This document shows, in pieces, positions 25,733 through 32,267 of a stretch of 64,000 nucleotides of DNA (the stretch's first letter is position 1; each line of letters opens with the position of its first letter). The DNA is from Sulfuritortus calidifontis. GTDB lineage: Bacteria; Pseudomonadota; Gammaproteobacteria; Burkholderiales; Thiobacillaceae. The translations under genes and the position numbers were made by a program. The DNA lies in contig NZ_AP018721.1 in NCBI RefSeq assembly GCF_003967275.1, positions 62,001-126,000 of the forward strand. Direction: 5' to 3'. The notes beneath the pieces are model-generated. The model saw only the letters and a program-made list of their open reading frames with translations, did no database searches and was not told the DNA's origin.

Positions 25733-27905
25733 TCCTGCCCTGCGCGCCGCGCTCAAACGGCCCTTCGCCGAGCAGGTGGCGTTCTTCCGCGGCAAGCTCG
25801 GCAACCTGGTGCCCACGGCGACGTGGCGCGACATCATGCGCAGCCAGCACGACCGCGCCTTCATGGTCGCTGGCGCGGCCAAGGCGGATCTGCTCGCCGA
25901 TCTGGCCGCCGCCGTGGACAAGGCGATCCATGATGGCGAGAGCCTGGACGCCTTCCGCCGCCGCTTCGGCGAGATCGTGCAGCGCCACGGCTGGCACGGC
26001 TGGACGGGCGAGGAGTCGGCAGCCGGGCGCGCCTGGCGCACGCGGGTGATCTACCAGACGAATCTTTCCACCAGCTACGCCGCCGGGCGGCTCGCGCAGC
26101 TCAAGGAGGGCGGCTATGCCCTGTGGGTCTACCGCCACGGCGGAAGCCGCGACCCGCGCCCGCAGCATCTGGCCTGGAACGGACTCACGCTGCCCGCCGA
26201 TCACGACTTCTGGAAGACGCACTATCCACCCAGCGCGTGGAACTGCTTCCCTGGCGATACGTCAGTGCGCTGCGACGCGATCGCCGGTCAACGGGCATGG
26301 TATTCGGGAGAAATGGTGGAGTTGCACACGGCTCTCGGGAAACGGTTGCGCCTCACCGTCAACCATCCAGTATTGACCAGGCGCGGATGGGTTGCCGCGC
26401 ACGAACTCCAAAAAGGCGACGAGTTGATCGGTGCATGCGCCGATGTCGATGCCGCGCTGAACGGGATCGTACACAATGAACATCCGCCAGCCCGCGCAGA
26501 AGATCTGTTCGAGGCGCTCTCGGCGCAGGGACTTCGCATCGTTCCAGTGGCGGCGGACGATTTCTACGGCGACGCGCTCGGCATGGAAGGAGAAATCCAC
26601 ATTGCGGGTGCCGATTGCGGCCTGATGCACGAAATCGAGGCCGCGCGCGACGAACTGCGCACCGAAGGCTGGCTCGACCTTGCACTGCATGGCTGCGTTG
26701 AAGCCGCCCACGTTGGCGGCTGCGCGCCGATGGTTCCAGCGATCGCCGCCGAGGCCGCGACGCTTGAGCATATCGAGCACAGTTGGCTTGGCGACGCCCA
26801 GGCGCATGGCGATCATGCGCGCACTGGTCAGGCCGTTACGATAGAGGCTGATGACGGCGCGCTCGATGTCGGCATTGCGCGCGTCTGCCGCAGCCCACGC
26901 CTTGGCCAGGAAGCGCTCGCGCCATCCGTCAGTACGCTTGATGGCTTGCCACGACGCGCGCCCGGCTTCTGCGCGGTCGCGCAGGGAAACGCCGGCCAGG
27001 CGCAGCGCGCGCGTGAGTGCACCGCGACTGCATCCGCGCTCTATCGCCAGCTGCTTGATGCTGGCTCCGGAAAGATAGCGCGTGACGAGATCGTCGAGAT
27101 CGGAAAATTCCAGTGGTCTGGTCATGTATACGATTTCACGACATCCACAGGTCTTATTCTAGCGGGTGGCATTGTTGTAAGCAACTGCTCATGCTACGTG
27201 GTGGGCGCGCGCTCGGCCGAAGGCGCGGCTCGGCTTGGCGGCAAGCCCGGCTACACCGCACCGCCCGCCGGGTGGGACGTGCGTGACGCCAAGGGGCGGC
27301 TACCGGGTGTGGATGAGGGGTGGGATTACATGCCGGGGGCAAGCGTGTTGTGCGCAGATGCGCACGCCAGCGGCGGCAGGCGATGCGCGGACTTCCGGCT
27401 GCTGGAGACGGTCGCCGACAAAGCGGCGCGGCTGCGTCATGCACTGGGCGCGGCGCTGCTCAAGAGTGCGCTGCGACGCGCATTCCCGATATGGGCCGCG
27501 TCCGAGGCTGAATCCATACCGCTCGTGCGCCTGCCGGACGATGACGCCGTGGCGCTGGGCGCAGCCGAGGCGCGCATCGCCAGACTATCGCGCCAGACCT
27601 ATAGGAAACAGGAAGACAGACACGGCGATCTTGACGCCTCAGATTACTTGATGGCGCAGGAGGTGGTCGATCTGGCCGCTGTCAAGGATATTCAAGACAA
27701 CATTGACCAGGCCGGCAACAAGACCGGCACTAAAAGCATCGTCTATGTGCGCCCGAATGAGGCCGGTGGCTACGTGCTGGTCGTCAAAGCTACGAAGACT
27801 GGCCGTGGGTTGTGGGTGACCAGCTACCGCAGGCTGCCTACGGATGTCGCCGAGCGTGATGCTGAAATTGGCCGCCTGTTGCGCGGTGGCGGACGAAAAA
27901 AATGA
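25716..27905 (+). CDS. Mu gpF-like head morphogenesis protein precursor, intein-containing
   Basis: 729 residues from the ATG at 25716; after removal of a 314-residue intein it would be 415, a normal length for this family. The N-extein has the SPP1 gp7/Mu F-type fold region (WRTRVIYQTNLSTSYAAGR) up to HYPPSAWN. The C-extein resumes at CSCYVV, rebuilding the family signature PPSAWN-CSCYV. gpF is a minor head protein near the portal needed for head assembly. The last 25 codons overlap the A-tract of a minus-strand terminator. No frameshift interrupts the exteins, so splicing would give an intact product. Confidence 0.9.
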   Translation: MAAAADPALRAALKRPFAEQVAFFRGKLGNLVPTATWRDIMRSQHDRAFMVAGAAKADLLADLAAAVDKAIHDGESLDAFRRRFGEIVQRHGWHGWTGEESAAGRAWRTRVIYQTNLSTSYAAGRLAQLKEGGYALWVYRHGGSRDPRPQHLAWNGLTLPADHDFWKTHYPPSAWNCFPGDTSVRCDAIAGQRAWYSGEMVELHTALGKRLRLTVNHPVLTRRGWVAAHELQKGDELIGACADVDAALNGIVHNEHPPARAEDLFEALSAQGLRIVPVAADDFYGDALGMEGEIHIAGADCGLMHEIEAARDELRTEGWLDLALHGCVEAAHVGGCAPMVPAIAAEAATLEHIEHSWLGDAQAHGDHARTGQAVTIEADDGALDVGIARVCRSPRLGQEALAPSVSTLDGLPRRAPGFCAVAQGNAGQAQRARECTATASALYRQLLDAGSGKIARDEIVEIGKFQWSGHVYDFTTSTGLILAGGIVVSNCSCYVVGARSAEGAARLGGKPGYTAPPAGWDVRDAKGRLPGVDEGWDYMPGASVLCADAHASGGRRCADFRLLETVADKAARLRHALGAALLKSALRRAFPIWAASEAESIPLVRLPDDDAVALGAAEARIARLSRQTYRKQEDRHGDLDASDYLMAQEVVDLAAVKDIQDNIDQAGNKTGTKSIVYVRPNEAGGYVLVVKATKTGRGLWVTSYRRLPTDVAERDAEIGRLLRGGGRKK
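26244..27185 (+). other. Intein within gpF (314 residues; precursor residues 177-490)
   Basis: Begins with Cys1 (CFPGDTSVRC, block A) and has block B (LRLTVNHPVLTRRGW, with the TxxH pattern). It ends with block F (HVYDFTTSTGLILAGG) and block G (IVVSN) followed by a +1 Cys codon at 27186. The residue before the terminal Asn is Ser instead of the usual His, which some active inteins tolerate. No LAGLIDADG or HNH motif appears in the sense frame between blocks B and F. The equivalent DNA encodes an endonuclease-like protein on the other strand. Confidence 0.92.
26262..27125 (-). CDS. Homing-endonuclease-like protein encoded antisense to the intein
   Basis: 287 residues reading opposite to gpF, in exact codon register with the sense frame, starting at 27125 just inside block F. 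It has two helix-turn-helices (residues 21-45, SIKQLAIERGCSRGALTRAL; 99-124, SARMIAMRLGVAKPTVLDML). A PD-(D/E)xK/Vsr-like nuclease region follows at about 165-240: NVDFSFHAERVAVEIVRRHW, then LEQIFCAGWRMFIVYD and DQLVAFLEFVRGNPSAPGQY. The Trp-His pair usual after the VEI strand is altered here (RRHWN), so activity is uncertain. The last 30 residues lie over intein blocks A and B and may be unimportant. It would cleave intein-less gpF alleles to spread the element; this is inferred. Confidence 0.72.
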   Translation of the reverse strand: MTRPLEFSDLDDLVTRYLSGASIKQLAIERGCSRGALTRALRLAGVSLRDRAEAGRASWQAIKRTDGWRERFLAKAWAAADARNADIERAVISLYRNGLTSARMIAMRLGVAKPTVLDMLKRRGLGGDRWNHRRAAANVGGFNAAMQCKVEPAFGAQFVARGLDFVHQAAIGTRNVDFSFHAERVAVEIVRRHWNDAKSLRRERLEQIFCAGWRMFIVYDPVQRGIDIGACTDQLVAFLEFVRGNPSAPGQYWMVDGEAQPFPESRVQLHHFSRIPCPLTGDRVAAH

Positions 27906-27925
27906 GGCAGCGCCTGGGCTGCCTC
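27896..27925 (-). terminator. Minus-strand Rho-independent terminator
   Basis: GAGGCAGC / GCTGCCTC stem with a 6-base loop (27904-27925), followed on the minus strand by AT and seven T residues (27896-27902). It ends the minus-strand antirepressor/small-RNA unit and lies over the last codons of gpF. Confidence 0.85.
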
Positions 27926-28024
27926 GTGGCGGTTGCGCGGCGGGCTCCCAGCACCGCCGACGATACTTTAGGGCTCCAGGCCAGCCCGCAGCGAATCGCC
28001 GAGGAGGTTTTGCCGCAACCGCTT
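27896..28024 (-). ncRNA. Candidate small RNA of about 129 nt
   Basis: It has its own sigma-70 promoter (28031-28059) and a strong terminator. The predicted transcript folds on itself: GCGGTTGCGGC at the 5' end (28012-28022) pairs with GCCGCGCAACCGC near the 3' end (27929-27941), enclosing a GGGCT/AGCCC hairpin. No good reading frame with a ribosome site fits. Sequence family not recognised; its target may be phage mRNA or the neighbouring antirepressor. Confidence 0.55.
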
Positions 28025-28030
28025 GTACCC

Positions 28031-28059
28031 AGTATAGCCAACCTACGCCCGCGCATCAA
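28031..28059 (-). promoter_or_regulatory. Sigma-70 promoter for the small RNA
   Basis: Minus strand TTGATG (28054-28059), 17-base spacer, TATACT (28031-28036). It lies inside the 3' end of a minus-strand 44-codon frame. Confidence 0.65.
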
Positions 28060-28177
28060 AGCGCGCGGCGTCCTTGGCCTGGGCGATCTGGCAGCGGATC
28101 AGGCCGAAGGTGGCGGACAGCTCGTCGCCCCGGACCTCCACCTGCGCCTCGCCCAGCTGGGCGAAGGCCGACTCCAT
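28043..28177 (-). CDS. 44-residue hypothetical protein in antirepressor operon
   Basis: MESAFAQLGEAQVEVRGDEL... starting by TGATG coupling to the 22-codon frame at 28177-28245, which itself starts 3 bases after the antirepressor stop. The coupling chain suggests co-translation. No family. Confidence 0.4.
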   Translation of the reverse strand: MESAFAQLGEAQVEVRGDELSATFGLIRCQIAQAKDAARFDARA

Positions 28178-28245
28178 CAGCGCGCCAGCCGCTCGGCCAG
28201 ATACAGGGCGTTCTCGGCGGATTCCGGGATGATGAACGCGGCCAT
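28177..28245 (-). CDS. 22-residue coupled small frame
   Basis: MAAFIIPESAENALYLAERL and two more residues. It starts 3 bases after the antirepressor stop and overlaps the next start by TGATG. The composition is protein-like but the length is very short. Confidence 0.35.
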   Translation of the reverse strand: MAAFIIPESAENALYLAERLAR

Positions 28246-28248
28246 GGC

Positions 28249-28599
28249 TCAAGCCTCCAGCGCCACGGCATCGATCGCCGCCAGCATGCGGCGTCCCACC
28301 GACTCCAGCGCCTGCTGCAAGGCCGTGTTGGCGAACATCGCCAGCAGGATGCAGCCGGTCTGGGAGAAGATGCGGGTGTTTCTGATTTGGCCCTGCGAAG
28401 TCAAATTGACTTCGCAGGTATCTTCCGATCCAAACTCGTCGGCGTGACGGTTGTAGAGTTTGATGATGGCCTGCCGAGCAAATTCGTCGGCGTAGCCAAG
28501 ACAAAGCCCCACGTCGCGGGCGGTGAGCCAGCGGCGTGCGGCATGGTCGATAATGGAAACATGGGTGCCGAGGAACTCGGCTGGAATCAGGTTGTGCAT
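28249..28599 (-). CDS. BRO-N/antirepressor-like protein
   Basis: 116 residues from the ATG at 28599 with a perfect AAGGAG 7 bases upstream. The pattern VSIIDHAARRWLTARDVGLCLGYADEFARQAIIKLYNRH...IRNTRIFSQTGCILLAMFANT matches the N-terminal BRO domain of phage antirepressors, which inactivate CI-type repressors or bind DNA. It lacks the usual C-terminal KilA/ANT domain, so it is a short form. It lies on the strand opposite to all structural genes, downstream of a C4-type antisense RNA, the classic control for ant genes in P1/P7. Confidence 0.75.
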   Translation of the reverse strand: MHNLIPAEFLGTHVSIIDHAARRWLTARDVGLCLGYADEFARQAIIKLYNRHADEFGSEDTCEVNLTSQGQIRNTRIFSQTGCILLAMFANTALQQALESVGRRMLAAIDAVALEA

Positions 28600-28628
28600 G
28601 GTTGGACTCCTTGGTTCAGGTTGATTGC

Positions 28629-28748
28629 TCAACCCGCCGCCCCATGCCAACGGGGCGGGCGGGCACCGTGCGGGTTGGCATACCGGAACCAAGGCACCGG
28701 CGAGCGCGAGCGCTCCCCGCACGGGCCGCCCATGATGAACGGCACCAT
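28629..28748 (-). CDS. Leader reading frame upstream of the antirepressor (C4 target region)
   Basis: 39 codons (MVPFIMGGPCGERSRSPVPW...) ending 30 bases before the antirepressor start, with no clear ribosome site. The bases 28671-28691 inside it are nearly complementary to the C4-like RNA loop, as in P1, where c4 RNA blocks translation of a leader coupled to ant. It may be translated as a regulatory leader. Confidence 0.4.
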   Translation of the reverse strand: MVPFIMGGPCGERSRSPVPWFRYANPHGARPPRWHGAAG

Positions 28749-28759
28749 GCGCGGACGTG

Positions 28760-28855
28760 AAAAAAGCCGCCCTCGCTGCTTTCTCGATGAGGCGGCCTTA
28801 CCGTCCGCCTTGGTTTCCGGGATGCCAATCCCGATCCGCGACGGCCATCGCGGAC
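28760..28855 (-). ncRNA. C4-type antisense RNA
   Basis: A 96-nt predicted transcript with three hairpins: TCCGCGA/TCGCGGA (28835-28854), CGGGAT/ATCCCG (28818-28833) and the GC-rich terminator stem (28766-28796) followed by six T residues. The central segment (CGGGATTGGCATCCCGGAAA) is nearly complementary to 28671-28691 just downstream on the same transcript. Translating it gives GIGIPETKAD-like peptide, a hallmark of C4-derived false genes in enterobacterial phages. C4 RNA represses antirepressor synthesis by pairing with the ant leader. Confidence 0.75.
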
Positions 28856-28861
28856 ATCTGA

Positions 28862-28891
28862 ACTGTAGCATGTCGCGCGCAATGCGTGCAA
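28862..28891 (-). promoter_or_regulatory. Promoter for C4-like RNA
   Basis: Minus strand TTGCAC (28886-28891), 18-base spacer, TACAGT (28862-28867). A minus-oriented copy of the dispersed 13-bp motif (28871-28883) fills the spacer, so a protein binding it would control this RNA. The -35 overlaps the gpG ribosome site on the other strand. Confidence 0.6.
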
Positions 28892-28900
28892 GGAGATGAC

Positions 28901-29428
28901 ATGATCGAGATCACCCTCGACGACCGCGCGCTGCGCGCCGCGCTCGACCGGCTCAGAAGCCGGGTGGAGGACACCGGCCCGGCGATGCACGACATCGGGC
29001 AGACGCTGATGGAGCGCGCCCGCCGCCGCTTTGCCACCTCCACCGGGCCGGACGGGCAGGCGTGGGAACCCAACGCGCCGGCCACCATCGCCGCCTATCT
29101 GGGCCGCTACGGCGGCAGCTACAAGAAGGACGGCAGCCTCAGCAAGCGCGGCGCGGCGCGCGCGGCGGGCAAGAAGCCGCTGATCGGCGAGAGCAAGCAG
29201 CTCCAGAACATCCACTACGCCGCCGGGCGCGACTGGGCCGAGGTGGGCTCCTCGCGCATCTACGCCGCCATCCACCAGCTCGGCGGCCAGGCCGGGCGCG
29301 GGAAAAGTGTCACCATCCCCGCGCGCCCCTTCCTGCCCGTCACCCAGGACGGGCAGTGGATCGGCGCAGACGACCGCGCCGCCATCCTCGACATCCTCTC
29401 ACGCTGGATCGAAGGTCGCCCACTCTGA
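28901..29428 (+). CDS. Virion morphogenesis protein (Mu gpG-like)
   Basis: 175 residues from the ATG at 28901 (AAGGAG upstream). The gpG family pattern is present: IGQTLMERARRRFATSTGPDGQAWEPNAPATIAAYL, then LIGESKQLQNIHY and IYAAIHQLGGQAGRGKSVTIPARPFLPVT. gpG is needed for tail/head completion in Mu. It is separated from gpF by the 1-kb minus-strand island, which is probably a later insertion, and is followed by a strong terminator. Confidence 0.88.
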   Translation: MIEITLDDRALRAALDRLRSRVEDTGPAMHDIGQTLMERARRRFATSTGPDGQAWEPNAPATIAAYLGRYGGSYKKDGSLSKRGAARAAGKKPLIGESKQLQNIHYAAGRDWAEVGSSRIYAAIHQLGGQAGRGKSVTIPARPFLPVTQDGQWIGADDRAAILDILSRWIEGRPL

Positions 29429-29464
29429 CCTGCCGAACCGCCAGCAAAACCGCGTGGTTGACGC

Positions 29465-29509
29465 AAAATCGCTTGCAGGGCCGTTTTTAGGCCCGTAGAG
29501 CGATTTTTT
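29465..29509. terminator. Terminator between gpG and the protease operon
   Basis: AAAATCGCT / AGCGATTTT outer stem and GGGCC / GGCCC inner stem with a 7-base loop, followed by T6 on the plus strand. It closes the lysis/head operon, so the protease-capsid-tail operon needs its own promoter at 29630. Confidence 0.85.
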
Positions 29510-29629
29510 GGGCGCGCAGCACCCTGACTACCACCCGGCCCATGAAAATCGATTGGGCGAGGCATTATCCCGGGGATAAAAGGGGGATAACGAACCCGGC
29601 CCGGAACACGGCAGGGAGCGCGGCATGAT

Positions 29630-29675
29630 CTGAACCGCTTCAGCCTGTGTCGTAACCACCCAGGCCGCCATCATG
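29630..29675 (+). promoter_or_regulatory. Mor-dependent late promoter for protease, capsid and tail
   Basis: Second copy of CTGAACCGCTTCAG (29630-29643; 16 identical bases including AT before it). The expected -10 position, centred about 36 bases on, reads CATCAT, a weak box as in activator-dependent promoters. The gpI ATG at 29682 lies at the predicted start, again leaderless. Confidence 0.65.
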
Positions 29676-29681
29676 GCGGCC

Positions 29682-30710
29682 ATGACGTACAGCCATCCCA
29701 TCCTCTTTCGCGCCAATGCCTCGGCCTGCCGCGTCGAGCGTGGCGCGTGCGCCGTCGATCTGCTCGTTGCCTCATCCGCCGCCGATGACGCGGCCTTCAC
29801 GCCGCCGGAATGGGTGCACCTCATTCCGGCGGGTGTCTTTTCCGGGCGCGACGGGCGCGGGCCGTACCGGCTCGATGCCGAGGCCGTGCTGGCGGTCTTC
29901 GCCGCGCACGGGGCCGACCTGCCGGTGGACTACGATCACCAGAGCCTCTCGGCGGAAGACAAGGCCGGGCCTGTGCCCGCCGCCGGGTGGATCAAGGAGC
30001 TGGCCGCGCGCGAGGACGGCATCTGGGCGCGGGTGGAGTGGACGCCTGCGGCCAGCCAGCACCTCCTCAATAAAGAGTACCGCTACCTCTCCCCGGTCTT
30101 CCGCCACGACAAGCAAGGGCGCGTCGTGGCGCTCGAAGGCGCGGGGCTCACGCACAACCCGAACCTCTATCTCAAGGCTGCCGCTAGTCGAAAGGAGACC
30201 AATGCCGTGGAAGACCTGATCGAACGCCTCATCATGATGCTCAACTTGCCCGCCGCCAGCACGCCAGAAGACGTGGTGGCCGAGCTGCAGAAGATCATCG
30301 ACCGCCTCACTACCGCCGAGGCCGCCGCCGCGCAGGCCCGCCAGCCCGACCCAGCCGAGTGGGTGCCGATGAGCCAGCACCGCACGGTGGCCGAGCAGCT
30401 CGCCGCCCTGCAAGCGCAGATCGCCGCCGAGAAGGCCGAGGCCGCGGTGACCGCCGCGATGCGCGCGGGCAAGCTCGCGCCGGCCATGAAGGACTGGGCG
30501 CTTTCCTACGCCAGCAAAGACCCGGAAGGCTTCGCCCAGTGGACCGAAAAATCCCCGGTCATCCTGCCGCCTGAAACCGATCGCGCCGCGCAGCGCGTCG
30601 CATCGAATGCGGACACGCTGACCGAGGAAGACCGCATCGCCTGTGCGCTGCTGGGCATCCCGGAAGGCGACTTCGCCGCCCACAAGAAAACCATCACCGT
30701 CAAGGAGTAA
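29682..30710 (+). CDS. Capsid protease/scaffold (Mu gpI-like)
   Basis: 342 residues from the ATG at 29682. The N-terminal half is the protease domain (LIPAGVFSGRDGRGPY; LPVDYDHQSLSAEDKAGPVPAAGWI; YRYLSPVF). The C-terminal third is a helical scaffold (VAEQLAALQAQIAAEKAEAAVTAAMRAGKLAPAMKDWA), as in Mu gpI/Z, where an internal start gives the free scaffold. It assembles and matures the prohead. A minus-oriented dispersed motif lies at 30596. Confidence 0.88.
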   Translation: MTYSHPILFRANASACRVERGACAVDLLVASSAADDAAFTPPEWVHLIPAGVFSGRDGRGPYRLDAEAVLAVFAAHGADLPVDYDHQSLSAEDKAGPVPAAGWIKELAAREDGIWARVEWTPAASQHLLNKEYRYLSPVFRHDKQGRVVALEGAGLTHNPNLYLKAAASRKETNAVEDLIERLIMMLNLPAASTPEDVVAELQKIIDRLTTAEAAAAQARQPDPAEWVPMSQHRTVAEQLAALQAQIAAEKAEAAVTAAMRAGKLAPAMKDWALSYASKDPEGFAQWTEKSPVILPPETDRAAQRVASNADTLTEEDRIACALLGIPEGDFAAHKKTITVKE

Positions 30711-30713
30711 GAC

Positions 30714-31619
30714 ATGGCCATCATCACCCCCGCACTGATCACCAGCTTGCGCACCGGCTTCTCGAAAGCCTTCCAGGACGCGCTGGCCGCCACCCCAACC
30801 GACTGGGAGAAGGTCGCCACCCGCGCGCCCTCTTCCAACGCCAGCAACACCTATGGCTGGCTCAACCAGTTTCCCAAGCTGCGCGAGTGGGTTGGCGACC
30901 GCGTGGTCAAGGACATGGCCGCGCAGGGCTACACCGTCACCAACAAGCTCTACGAGGGCACGGTGGGCGTGCGCCGCACCGACATCGAGGACGATAACGT
31001 CGGCATCTACACCCCGCTGTTTGCCGAGATGGGCCGCGCCGCGAAAGCGCACGGCGACGAGCTGGTGTTCGGCCTGCTCGCCGCGGGCGAATCGACCCTG
31101 TGCTACGACGGCCAGAACTTCTTCGACACCGACCACCCTGTCTATCCGAACGTGGACGGCACCGGCACGGTGACGACCGTTTCCAACCTGCAAGCGGGCA
31201 CCGGCGCGCCCTGGTACCTGCTCGACACCAGCCGTGCCTTGAAGCCGCTCATCTTCCAGGAGCGCACCACGCCAGAGCTGGAGGCGATGACCGCGACCAA
31301 CGACGAAGGCGTGTTCGTGCGCGACGAGTACCGCTACGGCATCCGCTACCGCTGCAATGCGGGATTTGGCTTCTGGCAGATGGCCTACAAGAGCAAGGCC
31401 ACGCTCGATGCCGCCAACTTCAACGCCGCGATGGCGGCGATGATGGGCATCATCGCCGACGGCGGCCGGCCGCTGGGGGTCAAGCCCACGGTGCTGGTGG
31501 TGCCGCCCAGCTTGCGCGCCGCCGCCATCGAGATCGTCAAGAACGAGCGGCTCGCCAGCGGGGCCTCCAACCCCAACTTCGGCGTGGTCGACCTGATCGT
31601 CTCGCCCTGGGTGGCCTGA
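30714..31619 (+). CDS. Major capsid protein (Mu gpT-like)
   Basis: 301 residues. It matches the gpT family throughout: ITPALITSLRTGFSKAFQDAL at the start, TNKLYEGTVGVRRTDIEDDNVG, DGQNFFDTDHPVYPNVDGTG and a C-terminal LVVPPSLRAAAIEIV. This is the HK97-fold capsid subunit. It starts 3 bases after the protease stop with AAGGAG upstream, so it is translated at a high level. Confidence 0.93.
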   Translation: MAIITPALITSLRTGFSKAFQDALAATPTDWEKVATRAPSSNASNTYGWLNQFPKLREWVGDRVVKDMAAQGYTVTNKLYEGTVGVRRTDIEDDNVGIYTPLFAEMGRAAKAHGDELVFGLLAAGESTLCYDGQNFFDTDHPVYPNVDGTGTVTTVSNLQAGTGAPWYLLDTSRALKPLIFQERTTPELEAMTATNDEGVFVRDEYRYGIRYRCNAGFGFWQMAYKSKATLDAANFNAAMAAMMGIIADGGRPLGVKPTVLVVPPSLRAAAIEIVKNERLASGASNPNFGVVDLIVSPWVA

Positions 31620-31631
31620 TAGGGGCGCGTG

Positions 31632-31835
31632 ATGGCGAAAAAACCCGCTGACACGCAAAGCGGCACGGTGCGCCTGATGGTGCGCACCGCAGCCAGCCAC
31701 GGCGACCACCCTCGCTACCGCGCGGGCCTTGGCCCCTTCACCCGCGAGCCGCGGGTGGTGGAGGTCACGCCTGCGCAGGCGGCGGAACTCAAGGCCGACC
31801 CGGCGCTGGCGGTGGCCGAGGTGGGGCAGGAGTAA
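31632..31835 (+). CDS. Small head-region protein
   Basis: 67 residues starting ATGGCGAAAAAACCC. It is basic at the N-terminus and the rest is beta-rich (VRLMVRTAASHGDHPRYRAG; REPRVVEVTPAQAAELKADP). It corresponds to the small protein after the capsid in Mu-like (FluMu/B3) genomes (HI1506-like); perhaps a head decoration or end protein. Confidence 0.6.
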   Translation: MAKKPADTQSGTVRLMVRTAASHGDHPRYRAGLGPFTREPRVVEVTPAQAAELKADPALAVAEVGQE

Positions 31836-31838
31836 GGC

Positions 31839-32267
31839 ATGCCTTACGCGACGGCAGCGGATCTGATCACCCGCTACGGTGAGGATGAGTTGATCCAGCT
31901 CACCGACCGCGTGGGCGCGGGCGTGGTGGATACGGCCATCGTCTCCCGCGCGCTCGATGACGCCGAGGCCGAGATCGATGGGTATCTTGCCGCGCGCTAC
32001 CGCCTGCCGCTGCCGACCACCCCCGCGCTGCTTGCCCGCATTGCATGCGACATCGCGCGCTACCGTCTGTGGGAGGACCGCGCCTCCGATGAGGTGCGGC
32101 AGCGCTATGAGGACGCCCGCCGTCTGCTGGAGAACATCTCCAGCGGGCGCGCGAGCCTTGGCCTGCCAGCCGGACTGCCGCCAGAGAGCCAGCCCGCGCT
32201 GAGCCTGGCGGCGGCCAAGAGCGGACCGGCGCCGGTGTTCGGGCCTGAGCAGATGGGTGGCTATTGA
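31839..32267 (+). CDS. DUF1320 protein (Mu gp36-like)
   Basis: 142 residues. Family signature: YATAADLITRYGEDELIQLTDR...IVSRALDDAEAEIDGYLAARYRLPL, then IACDIARYRLWEDRASDEVRQRY. It is a head-tail connector component in Mu-like phages. A plus-oriented perfect dispersed motif lies at 32040. It overlaps the next gene by one base. Confidence 0.85.
   Translation: MPYATAADLITRYGEDELIQLTDRVGAGVVDTAIVSRALDDAEAEIDGYLAARYRLPLPTTPALLARIACDIARYRLWEDRASDEVRQRYEDARRLLENISSGRASLGLPAGLPPESQPALSLAAAKSGPAPVFGPEQMGGY

Noticed and set aside
27838-28059. Minus-strand 73-codon frame with a Walker A-like GTSGCGKT
   Set aside because: No ribosome site, start overlaps a -35 box, no other ATPase motif; the region reads better as a promoter plus small RNA.
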